Assembly: GCF_023554995.1 (NCBI RefSeq)
Contig: NZ_JAMJPK010000006.1
Location: 301,415-365,414, forward strand
From: Halomonas gemina
Lineage (GTDB): Bacteria; Pseudomonadota; Gammaproteobacteria; Pseudomonadales; Halomonadaceae
Direction of reading: 5' to 3'
Length of the DNA stretch: 64,000 nucleotides
The position numbers were made by a program, and so were the translations under genes. This document shows, piece by piece, positions 7,433 to 16,873 of this stretch. Each line of letters opens with the position of its first letter. Position 1 is the first letter of the stretch. The notes below the pieces were generated by a model. The model saw only the letters and a program-made list of their open reading frames with translations, was not told where the DNA came from and made no database searches.

Positions 7433-10180
7433 ATGCAACAGGCCCGAACCACCTGTCCCTACTGTGGCGTCGGCTGTGGCGTTCTGGCCCAGCTGGATGA
7501 CGAGCAGATGACCCACGTGGAGGGGGACGGCCAGCACCCGGCCAACTACGGTCGCCTGTGCGTAAAGGGCTCGGCGCTGCACGAGACGCTGGGCGATCAC
7601 GGCCGCTTGACCCGGCCTCGGGTCGACGGCGCCGAGGTCGACTGGGCCACCGCGCTGGACAGCGTGGCCACTCGCCTGGCGGCCATCCGCGAGGCGCAGG
7701 GGGCGGCGGCGATTGGCGCCTATCTCTCCGGGCAGCTGCTCACCGAGGACTACTACGTCGCCAACAAACTGTTCAAGGGCTTCGTCGGCACGCCGCATCT
7801 CGATACCAACTCGCGGCTGTGCATGGCCTCGGCGGTGGCCGCCCACAAGCGCGCATTCGGCGCCGACGCCGTGCCGTGCTGCTACGAGGACCTGGAAGAG
7901 GCCGAACTGGTGGTGCTGGTGGGTTCCAACCTGGCCTGGAACCACCCGGTGCTCTACCAGCGCCTCAAGGCCGCCAAGACCCGCAACCCGCTGCTGCGCG
8001 TGGTGGTGATCGACCCGCGCGTCACCGATAGCTGCGAAATCGCCGACCTCTACCTGGGCCTGGCGCCGGGCAGCGACGGCCGGCTGTTCACCGGCCTGCT
8101 GGCCAGGATGGCCGACACCGGCAAGCTCGACCGGGTCTATCTCGACCGCCACACCGCCGGCCTCGAAAAGGCGCTGGCCGCGGCGCGGGAGGACGACACC
8201 AGCGTGGAGGTGATCGCCGCCGACTGTGATCTCGACCCGGAACGGCTGGAGACCTTCTACTACTGGTTCGTCACCCAGCTGCATGTGGTGACGCTCTTCT
8301 CCCAGGGCATCAACCAGTCCTCCAGCGGCACCGACAAGGCGGGCGCCATCATCAACTGCCATCTGGCGGGCGGCAAGATCGGCCTGCCTGGCGCCGGGCC
8401 CTTCTCGATCACCGGCCAGCCCAACGCCATGGGGGGCCGCGAGGTGGGCGGGCTGGCCAATCAGCTCGCCGCCCACATGGACTACGACACGCCCGGCGCC
8501 ATCGACCGTGTCACGCGCTTCTGGACCACACCGGGACTGCTGCCGACCCTGCCCGAGGGGCCCGGCCACAAGGCACTGGCGCTCTTCGAGGCCATCGAGA
8601 GTGGCGAGGTGCAGGCGGTATGGATCATGGGCACCAACCCGGCGGTGAGCCTGCCCGATGCCAACCGCGTGCGCCGTGCCCTCGAGCGCTGCCCGCTGGT
8701 GATCGTCTCCGACTGCGCGGCCGCCACCGACCTGCTGCCCTTCGCCGATATCGTGCTGCCGGCCTCCGGCTGGTCCGAGAAGGATGGCACCGTGACCAAC
8801 TCCGAGCGTTGCATCTCGCGTCAGCGCGGCCTGCTGCCGCCGCCGGGAGAGGCACGCCACGACTGGTGGATCATGGTCGAGGTGGCCAGGCGCCTGGGAT
8901 TCGGCGAGGCCTTTGCCTACACCCATCCCGCCGAGATCTTCGATGAGCACGCGCGTCTTTCGGGCTTCGAGAACCCTTCAGACCCCCAGGGGGAGGGCTC
9001 GCGGCTCTTCGACATCTCTGCCCTGGCCGGCCTCGACCGTGCCGCCTATGATGCCCTGGCCCCCATCCAGTGGCCGGTGACGGCCGACGCCCCTCATGGC
9101 ACCCGCCGGCTGTTCGAGGAGGGTCGCTTCGCCACCCCCGATGGGCGAGCCAACCTGGTGCCGGTGCGGCCTCGCGGCCCCGCGCAGTCGCTTGGCCCGG
9201 CCCGTCCGCTACGGCTCAATACCGGCCGGGTGCGCGACCAGTGGCACACCATGACGCGCACCGGCCGGGCCCCAAGGCTGATGAACCACCGCGCCGAGCC
9301 CTTCATCGACCTGCACCCGGACGATGCCTCTTCCTACGGCATCGAGGACCAGCAGCTGGCGCGGCTCTGCGGTGCCGGCGGCGACTACGTCGGCCGGGCA
9401 CGCCTCTCCCGGGGCCAGCGCCGCGGTGAGCTCTTCGTGCCCATCCACTGGACCGACCAGTTCAGCGGCAGGGCGCGCATGGGCTCCCTGCTCGAGGGAC
9501 ACCCCGACCCGCTGTCGGGCCAGCCGGAATCCAAGCACGGCGCCGTTTCCCTCGCGCCCCTGGCCTGTGACTGGGAGGCGACCCTGCTGGTCGCCGATGA
9601 TCTGGCCGTCGAGCCGGCCTGGTGCGGTGAGGTCGACTACTGGGCGCGCATCCCCCTGGCCCGGGCGCAGCGCTGGCAGCTGGCCGGCAGCGAGGCGAAG
9701 GATTGGCTGGCCTGGGCCGCCCGGCGGCTGGAGGTGGTGGCGTCGCTGTGGTGTGACGACCCGGTTCAAGGCCGCCTGCGTGCGGCGGGCCTCGAGGAGG
9801 GGCGTCTGCGCTGGTGGCTGATGGTGGGACCGCCTGTCGAGTTGCCCGGTCTGGCCTGGCTCGATGCCCGCTTTACCGAGGCGGCCAGCGGCGAGAGGCT
9901 GTCCACGAGTCAGAGGCGTCGGCTGCTGGCCGGCTGCGACGACGGCGCCGGTGACAGCGGGCCATTGGTCTGCAGCTGTCATCAGGTGGGACAGGAGGCC
10001 ATCGTCGCCGCCATCCGCGAGGGGGATGCCAGCGTCGAGGCGCTGGGTGCCCGTCTCGCCTGCGGTACCCAGTGCGGCAGCTGCATTCCCGAACTCAAAT
10101 CCCTGATCGAAGAATGTGCCAAAGAGGAGGGGAGCCATGCCCGTGTCACGACGCATCCCGAAGCCATCGATGTTGCTTGA
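7433..10180 (+). CDS. nasA: Assimilatory nitrate reductase catalytic subunit
   Basis: A 915-residue molybdopterin oxidoreductase that reduces nitrate to nitrite in the cytoplasm. The N-terminal [4Fe-4S] ligands are C8, C11, C15 (TTCPYCGVGCG) and C43 (NYGRLCVKG). Mo-bis-MGD motifs follow, including LDTNSRLCMASAVAAHK, GPFSITGQPNAMGGREVGG and PASGWSEKDGTVTNSERCIS. The C-terminal BFD-like [2Fe-2S] domain starts near C847 (CSCHQV) and ends with CGTQCGSC, as in Klebsiella NasA. The start at 7433 has GAGGAGG 6 nt upstream; an in-frame start at 7310 lacks support. It is followed by cobA, which overlaps its 3' end by 44 nt. The nasC-like flavoprotein is the likely electron donor. Confidence 0.97.
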   Translation: MQQARTTCPYCGVGCGVLAQLDDEQMTHVEGDGQHPANYGRLCVKGSALHETLGDHGRLTRPRVDGAEVDWATALDSVATRLAAIREAQGAAAIGAYLSGQLLTEDYYVANKLFKGFVGTPHLDTNSRLCMASAVAAHKRAFGADAVPCCYEDLEEAELVVLVGSNLAWNHPVLYQRLKAAKTRNPLLRVVVIDPRVTDSCEIADLYLGLAPGSDGRLFTGLLARMADTGKLDRVYLDRHTAGLEKALAAAREDDTSVEVIAADCDLDPERLETFYYWFVTQLHVVTLFSQGINQSSSGTDKAGAIINCHLAGGKIGLPGAGPFSITGQPNAMGGREVGGLANQLAAHMDYDTPGAIDRVTRFWTTPGLLPTLPEGPGHKALALFEAIESGEVQAVWIMGTNPAVSLPDANRVRRALERCPLVIVSDCAAATDLLPFADIVLPASGWSEKDGTVTNSERCISRQRGLLPPPGEARHDWWIMVEVARRLGFGEAFAYTHPAEIFDEHARLSGFENPSDPQGEGSRLFDISALAGLDRAAYDALAPIQWPVTADAPHGTRRLFEEGRFATPDGRANLVPVRPRGPAQSLGPARPLRLNTGRVRDQWHTMTRTGRAPRLMNHRAEPFIDLHPDDASSYGIEDQQLARLCGAGGDYVGRARLSRGQRRGELFVPIHWTDQFSGRARMGSLLEGHPDPLSGQPESKHGAVSLAPLACDWEATLLVADDLAVEPAWCGEVDYWARIPLARAQRWQLAGSEAKDWLAWAARRLEVVASLWCDDPVQGRLRAAGLEEGRLRWWLMVGPPVELPGLAWLDARFTEAASGERLSTSQRRRLLAGCDDGAGDSGPLVCSCHQVGQEAIVAAIREGDASVEALGARLACGTQCGSCIPELKSLIEECAKEEGSHARVTTHPEAIDVA

Positions 10181-11081
10181 GTCGGCAAGTACGGTGTGCA
10201 TGCAGTTGGCGCGTCTCGCCCAGGGGTCCGGTCGCTGGCTGGCCGGGCGTTTCGGTGGTACGCGGCATCTCGAGGAGGAGCCGCTGGTTGGCGATTGTCG
10301 TAACGGCAGCGTCTATCTGGTGGGCGCCGGTAGCGGGGTTGCTGATCTGTTGACGCTCCGCGCCGCCCGGCTGCTGCGGCAGGCCGATGCCGTGGTCTAC
10401 GACCGCCTGGTCGGGGATGAGGTGCTGGCGCTGATTCCCGCCGGACGGGGGCGCTACGATGTGGGCAAGGCCCGTGGCCACCATAGCGTCCCCCAGGCCG
10501 AGATCGGCGAGCTGATGGTCAGGCTGGCACGCCAGGGCAAGTCGGTGGTGCGCCTCAAGGGTGGGGACCCTGGCGTGTTCGGGCGCATGGGGGAAGAGCT
10601 CGCCGCCCTGGGTGAGGCCGGCGTCCCGGTCGAGATCGTACCCGGCATCACCGCCGCCTCGGCAGCCTGTGCCGCCATGGGCATTCCGCTCACCGATCGC
10701 GCCCATGCCCAACAGTTGCGTTTCGTCACGGCCCAGCGCTGCCGGGAAGACGGCGAGCCCGACTGGGCCTCGCTGGCCCGCCGGGACGAGACCCTGGTGT
10801 TCTACATGGGACTCAGTAAGGTGTCGGCGATCTGTGAGGGTCTGCGTGGGGCGGGGCTCCCCGACGACTGGCCGGTGATGCTGGTGGCCAATGCCAGCCT
10901 GGCCGGGCAGCGCTCGCTGGTCGGGGGGCTGGCTGACATGCCGGCCAGGCTTGCCGCCCAACCGCTGCCCTCGCCCTGCCTGATCGTGGTGGGCAGCGTG
11001 GTGCGCATGGTGGCCTCCACACCGGCAGGCCATTCGATAGCGTCTGACAGGTTATCGAGGCATGCAACCGTAGGCTCTTGA
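10137..11081 (+). CDS. cobA: Uroporphyrinogen-III C-methyltransferase
   Basis: A 314-residue SUMT that makes precorrin-2 for siroheme, the cofactor of NirB. Methylase motifs are VYLVGAGSGVADLLTLRAAR near residue 59, VVRLKGGDPGVFGRMGEE and VEIVPGITAASAACAAMGIP, followed by LTDRAHAQQLRFVTAQ. It carries an N-terminal extension of about 55 residues not found in minimal SUMT enzymes. The start at 10137 was chosen because GAGGAGGGGAG sits just upstream; the gene overlaps nasA by 44 nt and is probably cotranscribed. No siroheme dehydrogenase/chelatase domain is present, so CysG or Met8-type activity must come from elsewhere. Confidence 0.93.
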   Translation: MPVSRRIPKPSMLLESASTVCMQLARLAQGSGRWLAGRFGGTRHLEEEPLVGDCRNGSVYLVGAGSGVADLLTLRAARLLRQADAVVYDRLVGDEVLALIPAGRGRYDVGKARGHHSVPQAEIGELMVRLARQGKSVVRLKGGDPGVFGRMGEELAALGEAGVPVEIVPGITAASAACAAMGIPLTDRAHAQQLRFVTAQRCREDGEPDWASLARRDETLVFYMGLSKVSAICEGLRGAGLPDDWPVMLVANASLAGQRSLVGGLADMPARLAAQPLPSPCLIVVGSVVRMVASTPAGHSIASDRLSRHATVGS

Positions 11082-11416
11082 TGCAGGGAAGTAAGTGAGA
11101 TCGAGGTGAGTCGGAAGTCATCTCCCGTCGGGCAGTCACCTCGGTCAGAGGCCCTGCTCCGTCACCCGCTCGGCTGCTTGGATCTTGAATTCTTCGATAT
11201 ATCGCTGGCAGCTCATGGGCCTGCTGGAGAGTCAGTGTAGGCCCTGGAGGTATCTCCCGGAACCCGCGGCGATTCAGGCCTCGGAGCGGGCGCGATCATC
11301 GACAGACGCAGCGGCTATACTGTGCCTACCTGTCGCGTGCCGGGGCATGGCGGCCCAGGCTCGAGTGAGCGGTGGGCGCCTGGTCGGGAGGCATCACCCG
11401 GGACGTCGGAGGCGAC
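11082..11416. other. Intergenic region cobA/ATP-grasp gene
   Basis: No gene is supported in these 335 bases. An 8-bp inverted repeat CGAGGTGA/TCACCTCG (11102-11109 and 11135-11142) lies just after cobA but has no T-tract. A TATACT string (11316-11321) about 100 nt before the ATP-grasp gene could be a sigma70 -10 box, although no good -35 is seen at the right spacing. Confidence 0.4.
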
Positions 11417-12442
11417 ATGTCGGATATCCAGGTGGCCGTGCTGTTGGGCGATCCGCGTCTTCCTTATGCCTATGCCATCGATGGCGGCTTCGGCGAGGAG
11501 GAACTGGCCGCGGTCGTGCACCTACGCAAGGCCCTCGCGCGGCTCCGGGGGTATCGTTTTACCTTTCTCGACGACCATGGGGCCTGGATCGACGACCTGC
11601 GGGCCAATCCCCCCGACCTGGCACTGAACCTCTGTGATACGGGCTTTCGCAACGACTGGGAGCTGGAGCGTGATGTGCCGGCGCTACTGGAGATCCTGGG
11701 GATTCCCTATACCGGCGCCGACCCCATGGGCATCAGCCTCACCACCGACAAGGCCCTGGTGCGCGCCCTGGCGGCGGGGCAGGGCATTCCCATCCCCAAC
11801 GAGACCTACGTGGACCTCAGCGCTGCCCCGCTGGTCCTGCCGGCCATCTACCCCTGTCTGATAAAGCCCAACAGCAGCGGTGGCAGCTTCGGCATCACTC
11901 GGGACTGCGTGGTACGGGATGTCGGGGAAGCCGAGGCCTATCTGCGCTGGCTGGCGGAGCAACCCGGCGTCGTCGATGCCCTGATTCAGGACTTCCTCAC
12001 CGGCCCGGAGTATACCCTGGGGCTGATAGGCAACGGTGCGAGCGGCTTCACCGTGCTGCCCCCGCTGGAAGTCGACTACTCGGCACTGGATCCCGACCTG
12101 CCCCCCATTCTGACGTACGGCTCCAAGGCCGATCCCGCCTCGCCGTACTGGGAGAAGCTCAGTTTCCGCCAAGCCGAGATCGATGATGTCACCTGGAGTC
12201 AGCTGATTGATCATTCGGTCAAGCTGTTCCGCCGCCTGGGGCTTCGCGACTATGCGCGCATCGACTTTCGTGAGGGCGAGGATGGCCAACCGCGATTGCT
12301 CGACGTCAACACCAACCCGACCTGGTACTGGGACGGCAAGCTGGCGCTGATGGCCGAGTGGGCGGGCCATCCCTACCATGAATTATTGCGGCTGATCCTC
12401 GAGGCGGCGGTTACCCGCCACGGCCTTCGCCGTCCCGCCTGA
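11417..12442 (+). CDS. ATP-grasp ligase, D-alanine-D-alanine ligase-like
   Basis: A 341-residue ATP-grasp protein. The N-terminal part resembles the Ddl pre-grasp domain (QVAVLLGDPRLPYAYAIDGG; LALNLCDTGFRNDWELERDV; LGIPYTGADPMGISLTTDKA). The ATP-grasp core has PCLIKPNSSGGSFGI near residue 155, and the C-terminal metal/ATP motif is ARIDFR...LLDVNTNPTWYWDGK near 285-305. It diverges from housekeeping Ddl in the last part, where Ddl usually has EINTLPG. It therefore probably joins an amino acid or similar acid to an amine; the substrate is unknown. The start at 11417 has GGAGG 5 nt upstream. It converges with a CocE-like hydrolase gene ending 6 nt downstream on the other strand. Confidence 0.75.
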   Translation: MSDIQVAVLLGDPRLPYAYAIDGGFGEEELAAVVHLRKALARLRGYRFTFLDDHGAWIDDLRANPPDLALNLCDTGFRNDWELERDVPALLEILGIPYTGADPMGISLTTDKALVRALAAGQGIPIPNETYVDLSAAPLVLPAIYPCLIKPNSSGGSFGITRDCVVRDVGEAEAYLRWLAEQPGVVDALIQDFLTGPEYTLGLIGNGASGFTVLPPLEVDYSALDPDLPPILTYGSKADPASPYWEKLSFRQAEIDDVTWSQLIDHSVKLFRRLGLRDYARIDFREGEDGQPRLLDVNTNPTWYWDGKLALMAEWAGHPYHELLRLILEAAVTRHGLRRPA

Positions 12443-12448
12443 GCCCCG

Positions 12449-14482
12449 TCACAGCAGCCGGCGCATGACCTCCTCGTCCCAGTCCCGGCGTGCGAAGAGC
12501 ACCTCGTCCTCGTAGGCCTTCAGTACCCCGCGGATCCGGAAGCTCCGAGGGGTGGCGGTCAGGCTGGTGCGGCATTCCAGACGGGTGGACCAGTCGCCCC
12601 GTTGGTGAGTAGTGGTCTGTTCGACGGTCACCTCGGCCGTATCGGGGTCGTAGTCGTGGATACGGTAGGTCTTGGCGAGGGTATAGCCGACCGTCAGGTC
12701 GATGTCTTCGATCCGCGCCAGCGCGGCGTCGCCGAAGTCGCCGCCGGTGGTGGCGATCCGGTAGGTCGACATGCCGGTGGTCAGGTCGCGCTCCACCCGG
12801 CGCTGGAAGGGGGCCACCTCGAGGGTGGTCATCTCCGGCATGGGGCCGCGTTCCGGTGGATCGAAGGGCCGCAAGTCGGCGTCCTCGGCGCGCGGCGGCC
12901 GTACCGGCAGTGTGAGCCGGCTGGTCCCGGTATGGAGGGTGAGATTGACGGCGGCCGGTGCCGGCCAGATCACCGGCCAGTAGCTGGTCGAGATCGCCAG
13001 CCGGATGGTGTGGCCGGGGGCGAAGGCATAGGCGATGTCGTTGAGCCGCACCTCCACGCGATAGCGCCGTCCCGGTTCCAGGGGGCTGGGATCCTCGCGG
13101 CTGTCGCGCTGGGTGAGGTTGAGCAGGCCGTAGCTCACCCTCGCCGAGGCGCCGTCCGGGGCGACGTCGTTGAGGCGCACGATGACGTAGGCCACCGGCT
13201 GGTCCACCGACAGCTCGAGCGAGACACAGGGGGCACCGAGAATCTCGAGACGCTGATCGAGGGGATCCGAGTCGAAGACCAGGGACTTGCCATCGTCCTC
13301 GCGCTGGTCGATGGGCGCCTCGCCCTCGGACCCGAAGCCATACCAGTCGCCGGCGCCCAGGCCGGTGGTCTGGGGCGAGGCGATGCGCATGCGGTCCTCG
13401 CCATCGGCCTTTTCGCCCAGCGACAGCACGTTCAGGTAGAGCGTCTTCGGCTGGATTCTCGGCGAGGGCCAATTCGTCTCCGCCACCCAGCGACCCGGGC
13501 GCTCGGCATACATCGGGGCGGGCGGGATGTACTCCTCCATCCAGACCCGCAACAGGGGCTCGTTCATGATGCCGGTGTCGCGGCCCTTCAGCCAGTGGTC
13601 CCACCAGCGCAGGGCCTCCTGGAAGAAACCGATCGCCGGGCCGGGCAGGGCGGCGTGGGGGAAGGCATGGGACCAGGGGCCGATCAGCCCCCTGCACGGC
13701 ACCTTCAGTCCGGCCAGCAGGCGGGGGATGGCGTTCACATAGCCGTCGGCCCAGCCGCCCACCGCGAACACCGGGCAGGTCACCGCGGCGAAGTCCTCAC
13801 AGACCGAGCCATGCTGCCAATAGGCGTCGCGGTGGGGGTGGCGCATCCATATCAGGGGGTAAAAGGGCGCCTGTTCGATGCGGTGCTTCCACTTGGCTCG
13901 CCACTCTTCACCGACGATGTCGGGATCCGGTGGGGTCGTGGCGCACGACAGCAGCACGGATCCCCAGCCGAGGTTCTCATTTAGCAGGCACCCGCCCTGG
14001 TAGTGGACGTCGTCGCTGTAGCGGTCGTCGGTGGAACACATGGAGATGATGGCCTTGAGCGGGGCCGGCCGCAGGGCCGCCACCTGTAGCGCGTTGAAGC
14101 CACCCCAGGAGATGCCCATCATGCCGACTTCACCGCTGCACCAGGGCTGGGCGACCAGCCAGTCGATGGCCTCTACGGCGTCATCGAGCTCCTGCTGGAG
14201 ATACTCGTCCAGCAGCAGGCCATCGGAATCGCCGCTGCCGCGCAGGTCGAGGCGCACGCAGGCATAGCCATGCCCGGCGAAATAGCGATGCAGCGGCTCG
14301 TCGCGCAGGCGGGTGAAGTCACGCTTGCGGTAGGGCATGTACTCCAGAATGGCCGGCACCGGCTCGGACTCCGCGTCGGTGGGGCGCCAGATGCGGGCCG
14401 CCAGTCGTGTCCCATCCGGCATGGGAATCCAGACATTCTCGATGACGCGAACCTCACGGGGAAAATCCTCGACGATCTTCAT
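12449..14482 (-). CDS. CocE/NonD-family hydrolase (X-Pro dipeptidyl-peptidase S15-like)
   Basis: A 677-residue protein of the CocE/alpha-amino-acid ester hydrolase/X-Pro dipeptidase S15 superfamily. The alpha/beta-hydrolase core has the nucleophile elbow GISWGGF near residue 124, the acid in GGWADGY near 245 and the His in GPWSHAFPH near 273. A C-terminal jelly-roll domain (about 390-570) includes LRLAISTSYWPVIWPAP-type strands. No signal peptide is visible, so it is probably cytoplasmic. It would hydrolyse an acyl ester or peptide bond; the substrate cannot be told from sequence. A paralogue of similar length is encoded divergently 240 bp away, and an ATP-grasp gene converges on it. The start at 14482 has GAGGGAAG upstream. 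Confidence 0.85.
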   Translation of the reverse strand: MKIVEDFPREVRVIENVWIPMPDGTRLAARIWRPTDAESEPVPAILEYMPYRKRDFTRLRDEPLHRYFAGHGYACVRLDLRGSGDSDGLLLDEYLQQELDDAVEAIDWLVAQPWCSGEVGMMGISWGGFNALQVAALRPAPLKAIISMCSTDDRYSDDVHYQGGCLLNENLGWGSVLLSCATTPPDPDIVGEEWRAKWKHRIEQAPFYPLIWMRHPHRDAYWQHGSVCEDFAAVTCPVFAVGGWADGYVNAIPRLLAGLKVPCRGLIGPWSHAFPHAALPGPAIGFFQEALRWWDHWLKGRDTGIMNEPLLRVWMEEYIPPAPMYAERPGRWVAETNWPSPRIQPKTLYLNVLSLGEKADGEDRMRIASPQTTGLGAGDWYGFGSEGEAPIDQREDDGKSLVFDSDPLDQRLEILGAPCVSLELSVDQPVAYVIVRLNDVAPDGASARVSYGLLNLTQRDSREDPSPLEPGRRYRVEVRLNDIAYAFAPGHTIRLAISTSYWPVIWPAPAAVNLTLHTGTSRLTLPVRPPRAEDADLRPFDPPERGPMPEMTTLEVAPFQRRVERDLTTGMSTYRIATTGGDFGDAALARIEDIDLTVGYTLAKTYRIHDYDPDTAEVTVEQTTTHQRGDWSTRLECRTSLTATPRSFRIRGVLKAYEDEVLFARRDWDEEVMRRLL

Positions 14483-14722
14483 GGCGCTTCCCTCTGGTCA
14501 GCACCGGGAGTGGCGGTGCTTGCTGAAGCATACACGACGGCGGAAATTCCGGTGTCTGGTCTCGTTGCCCAGCCGTCGCGAAGGCGTCTGCCCAGCCTAG
14601 ACCCCTGAGCCGAACAGGAAGCGCGACGGTCCCCAAGGCCGCGACGATCTATGCTGAAGCCTGTCGGCGTTGGTCCATGCAGGCGCCCTGTCGTGGCGCC
14701 GGATATCGCGGGAGGAGTGGGG

Positions 14723-16732
14723 ATGCCAGATGCACAGCAGGCCGGGGTGACGGTTATCGAGAATGTCTGGATTCCCATGCCGGATGGCGCCCGGCTGGCC
14801 GCCAAGCTCTGGCTGCCGGCGGGCGCCGAGTTGGCCAGCGTGCCCGCGGTCCTCGAGTACATCCCCTATCGCAAGCGGGACTTTCGGGCGATCCGGGACA
14901 GCCAGGTCCACGGCCACTTTGCCCGTCACGGCTATGCCGGGGTACGGGTGGACCTGCGCGGCAGCGGCGACTCCGATGGCGTGCTCCATGACGAATACCT
15001 GTCCCAGGAGCTGGAGGACGGCGTCGAGGTGATCCGCTGGATCGCCGCCCAGCCCTGGTGCAATGGTCGGGTGGGGATGATCGGCATCTCCTGGGGCGGC
15101 TTCAATGGCCTGCAGATCGCCGCCTTGCAACCCCCCGAGCTGCAGGCCGTGATCACCGTTTGCTCCTCGGACGATCGCTACACCGACGATGTCCATTACA
15201 TGGGCGGCTGCCTGCTTACCGACAACCTCTCCTGGGCCTCGGTGATGCTGTCCTACAATGCCTGTCCTCCGGATCCGGCCATCGTCGGTGAGCGCTGGCA
15301 CGAGCTGTGGTTCCGGCGGCTCGAGCACAGCGGACTCTGGCTAAAGACCTGGCTGGACCACCAGCGGCGGGATGCCTACTGGCGCCACGCCTCGGTCTGT
15401 GAGGACTTCGCGGCGATCCGCTGTCCGGTGTTTGCGGTCAGCGGCTGGGCCGATGGCTACTGCAACACGGTGTTCCGGCTGATCCACCACCTGAAAGGGC
15501 CACGCAAGGGGCTGGTCGGGCCCTGGAACCACAAGTATCCCCACCTGGGTGGACCAGGTCCCTCCATCGACTTCCTCGGCGAGTGCCTGCGCTGGTGGGA
15601 TCGCTGGCTGAAGGATTGCGATAACGGCGTGGATCGGGAGCCCCTGCTAAGGGCCTGGATGCAGGACAGCGTCTCGCCGATCAGCGACGACCGTCCAGGG
15701 CGCTGGGTTGCCGAGATGCAGTGGCCCAGCCGACGTGTGCGGCAACGGGTCTATGCGCTTTCCCGGGACGGTCTGGTCACTGATGAGGCACCGGCGGAGG
15801 AATCTCCCCTGTCGATCCGCAGCCCGCTCAGCGTGGGGCTGTTCGCCGGCAAGTGGTGCAGCTATGCGGAGAGCACCGATCTGCCCACCGACCAGCGCCT
15901 GGAGGATGGCGGCTCGCTGTGCTTCGATACGCCCCCGCTGACCCAGGACATCGAGATCCTCGGCGAGCCCCTTGTGGAACTCGAGCTGTCGGCGGACCAG
16001 CCCCAGGCGATGGTCGTCGTAAGGCTCTCCGACATCGGTCCCGATGGCACCGTCACCCTGGTGACCTACGGGTTGTACAACCTCAGCCATCGCCACGGCC
16101 ACGACCGCCCCGAGCCGCTCCGGCCAGGTGAGACCTGCCGGGTCACGGTCCGCCTCAACCACGTTGCCCAGTGTTTCCCCGCGGGTAACCGTATCCGGGT
16201 GGCGGTCTCCTCCTCGTACTGGCCGCTGGCCTGGCCATCGCCGTCGCCGGCGACGCTGACGCTCCATCCGCGAGGCTGTCGCTTGACCCTGCCCCAGCGC
16301 CCCCGGCGGGCCGCGGACCGGACACTGCCTGAGCTCGGCGAGCCGCGCATGGCGCCGGGCCCGGCCACCACCCTGCTGGTACCGGCCCACCGGGAGTGGA
16401 CGGTGCTCTTCAACCTGGCCACCAACGAGGCCACGCTCGGGGTCATCGACAACGATGGCAGCTGGCGTCTCGACGACCAGGGTTTGACGCTAGGCTATGA
16501 CGTCACCGAGCGTTACACCCAGGCCAACGACGACTACGCCACGGTGAGCGGCGAGGTCATCAATCGGCGAACGTTCGAGCGCGGCGACTGGCGGGTGGAC
16601 ATCGTCACCCGCACGGTGATGACCAGCACGGCGAGTCACTTCCATCTCAACGCCACCCTGGATGCCTACGAAGGCGACGAGCGGGTCTTCTCCCGGACCT
16701 GGAACGAGGTCATCTCCCGTGACCATCTTTGA
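14723..16732 (+). CDS. CocE/NonD-family hydrolase, paralogue of the divergent gene
   Basis: A 669-residue protein with the same domain order as its divergent neighbour and extensive identity, for example ENVWIPMPDGARLAAKLW at the N-terminus and RLDLRGSGDSDG in the neighbour against RVDLRGSGDSDG here. The catalytic elbow is GISWGGFNGLQ, the acid SGWADGY and the His GPWNHKYPHLGG. A C-terminal jelly-roll domain follows. The start at 14723 is supported by GGGAGGAG upstream. The pair looks like a tandem duplication followed by inversion, or a divergent duplicate with a shared 240-bp promoter region. Substrate unknown. Confidence 0.85.
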   Translation: MPDAQQAGVTVIENVWIPMPDGARLAAKLWLPAGAELASVPAVLEYIPYRKRDFRAIRDSQVHGHFARHGYAGVRVDLRGSGDSDGVLHDEYLSQELEDGVEVIRWIAAQPWCNGRVGMIGISWGGFNGLQIAALQPPELQAVITVCSSDDRYTDDVHYMGGCLLTDNLSWASVMLSYNACPPDPAIVGERWHELWFRRLEHSGLWLKTWLDHQRRDAYWRHASVCEDFAAIRCPVFAVSGWADGYCNTVFRLIHHLKGPRKGLVGPWNHKYPHLGGPGPSIDFLGECLRWWDRWLKDCDNGVDREPLLRAWMQDSVSPISDDRPGRWVAEMQWPSRRVRQRVYALSRDGLVTDEAPAEESPLSIRSPLSVGLFAGKWCSYAESTDLPTDQRLEDGGSLCFDTPPLTQDIEILGEPLVELELSADQPQAMVVVRLSDIGPDGTVTLVTYGLYNLSHRHGHDRPEPLRPGETCRVTVRLNHVAQCFPAGNRIRVAVSSSYWPLAWPSPSPATLTLHPRGCRLTLPQRPRRAADRTLPELGEPRMAPGPATTLLVPAHREWTVLFNLATNEATLGVIDNDGSWRLDDQGLTLGYDVTERYTQANDDYATVSGEVINRRTFERGDWRVDIVTRTVMTSTASHFHLNATLDAYEGDERVFSRTWNEVISRDHL

Positions 16733-16873
16733 GCCCCTCCGGCCGAAACGTCGACCACCGGGCGCTGGAACAGTGTCAGGCACCTCGACGCCTTGTGCCA
16801 ATCTGGACCTTTTAGGTACCATTTATTCAACGCCACCAATGCGATTCCCATAAGGGGCGTCCCAGAACCGACC

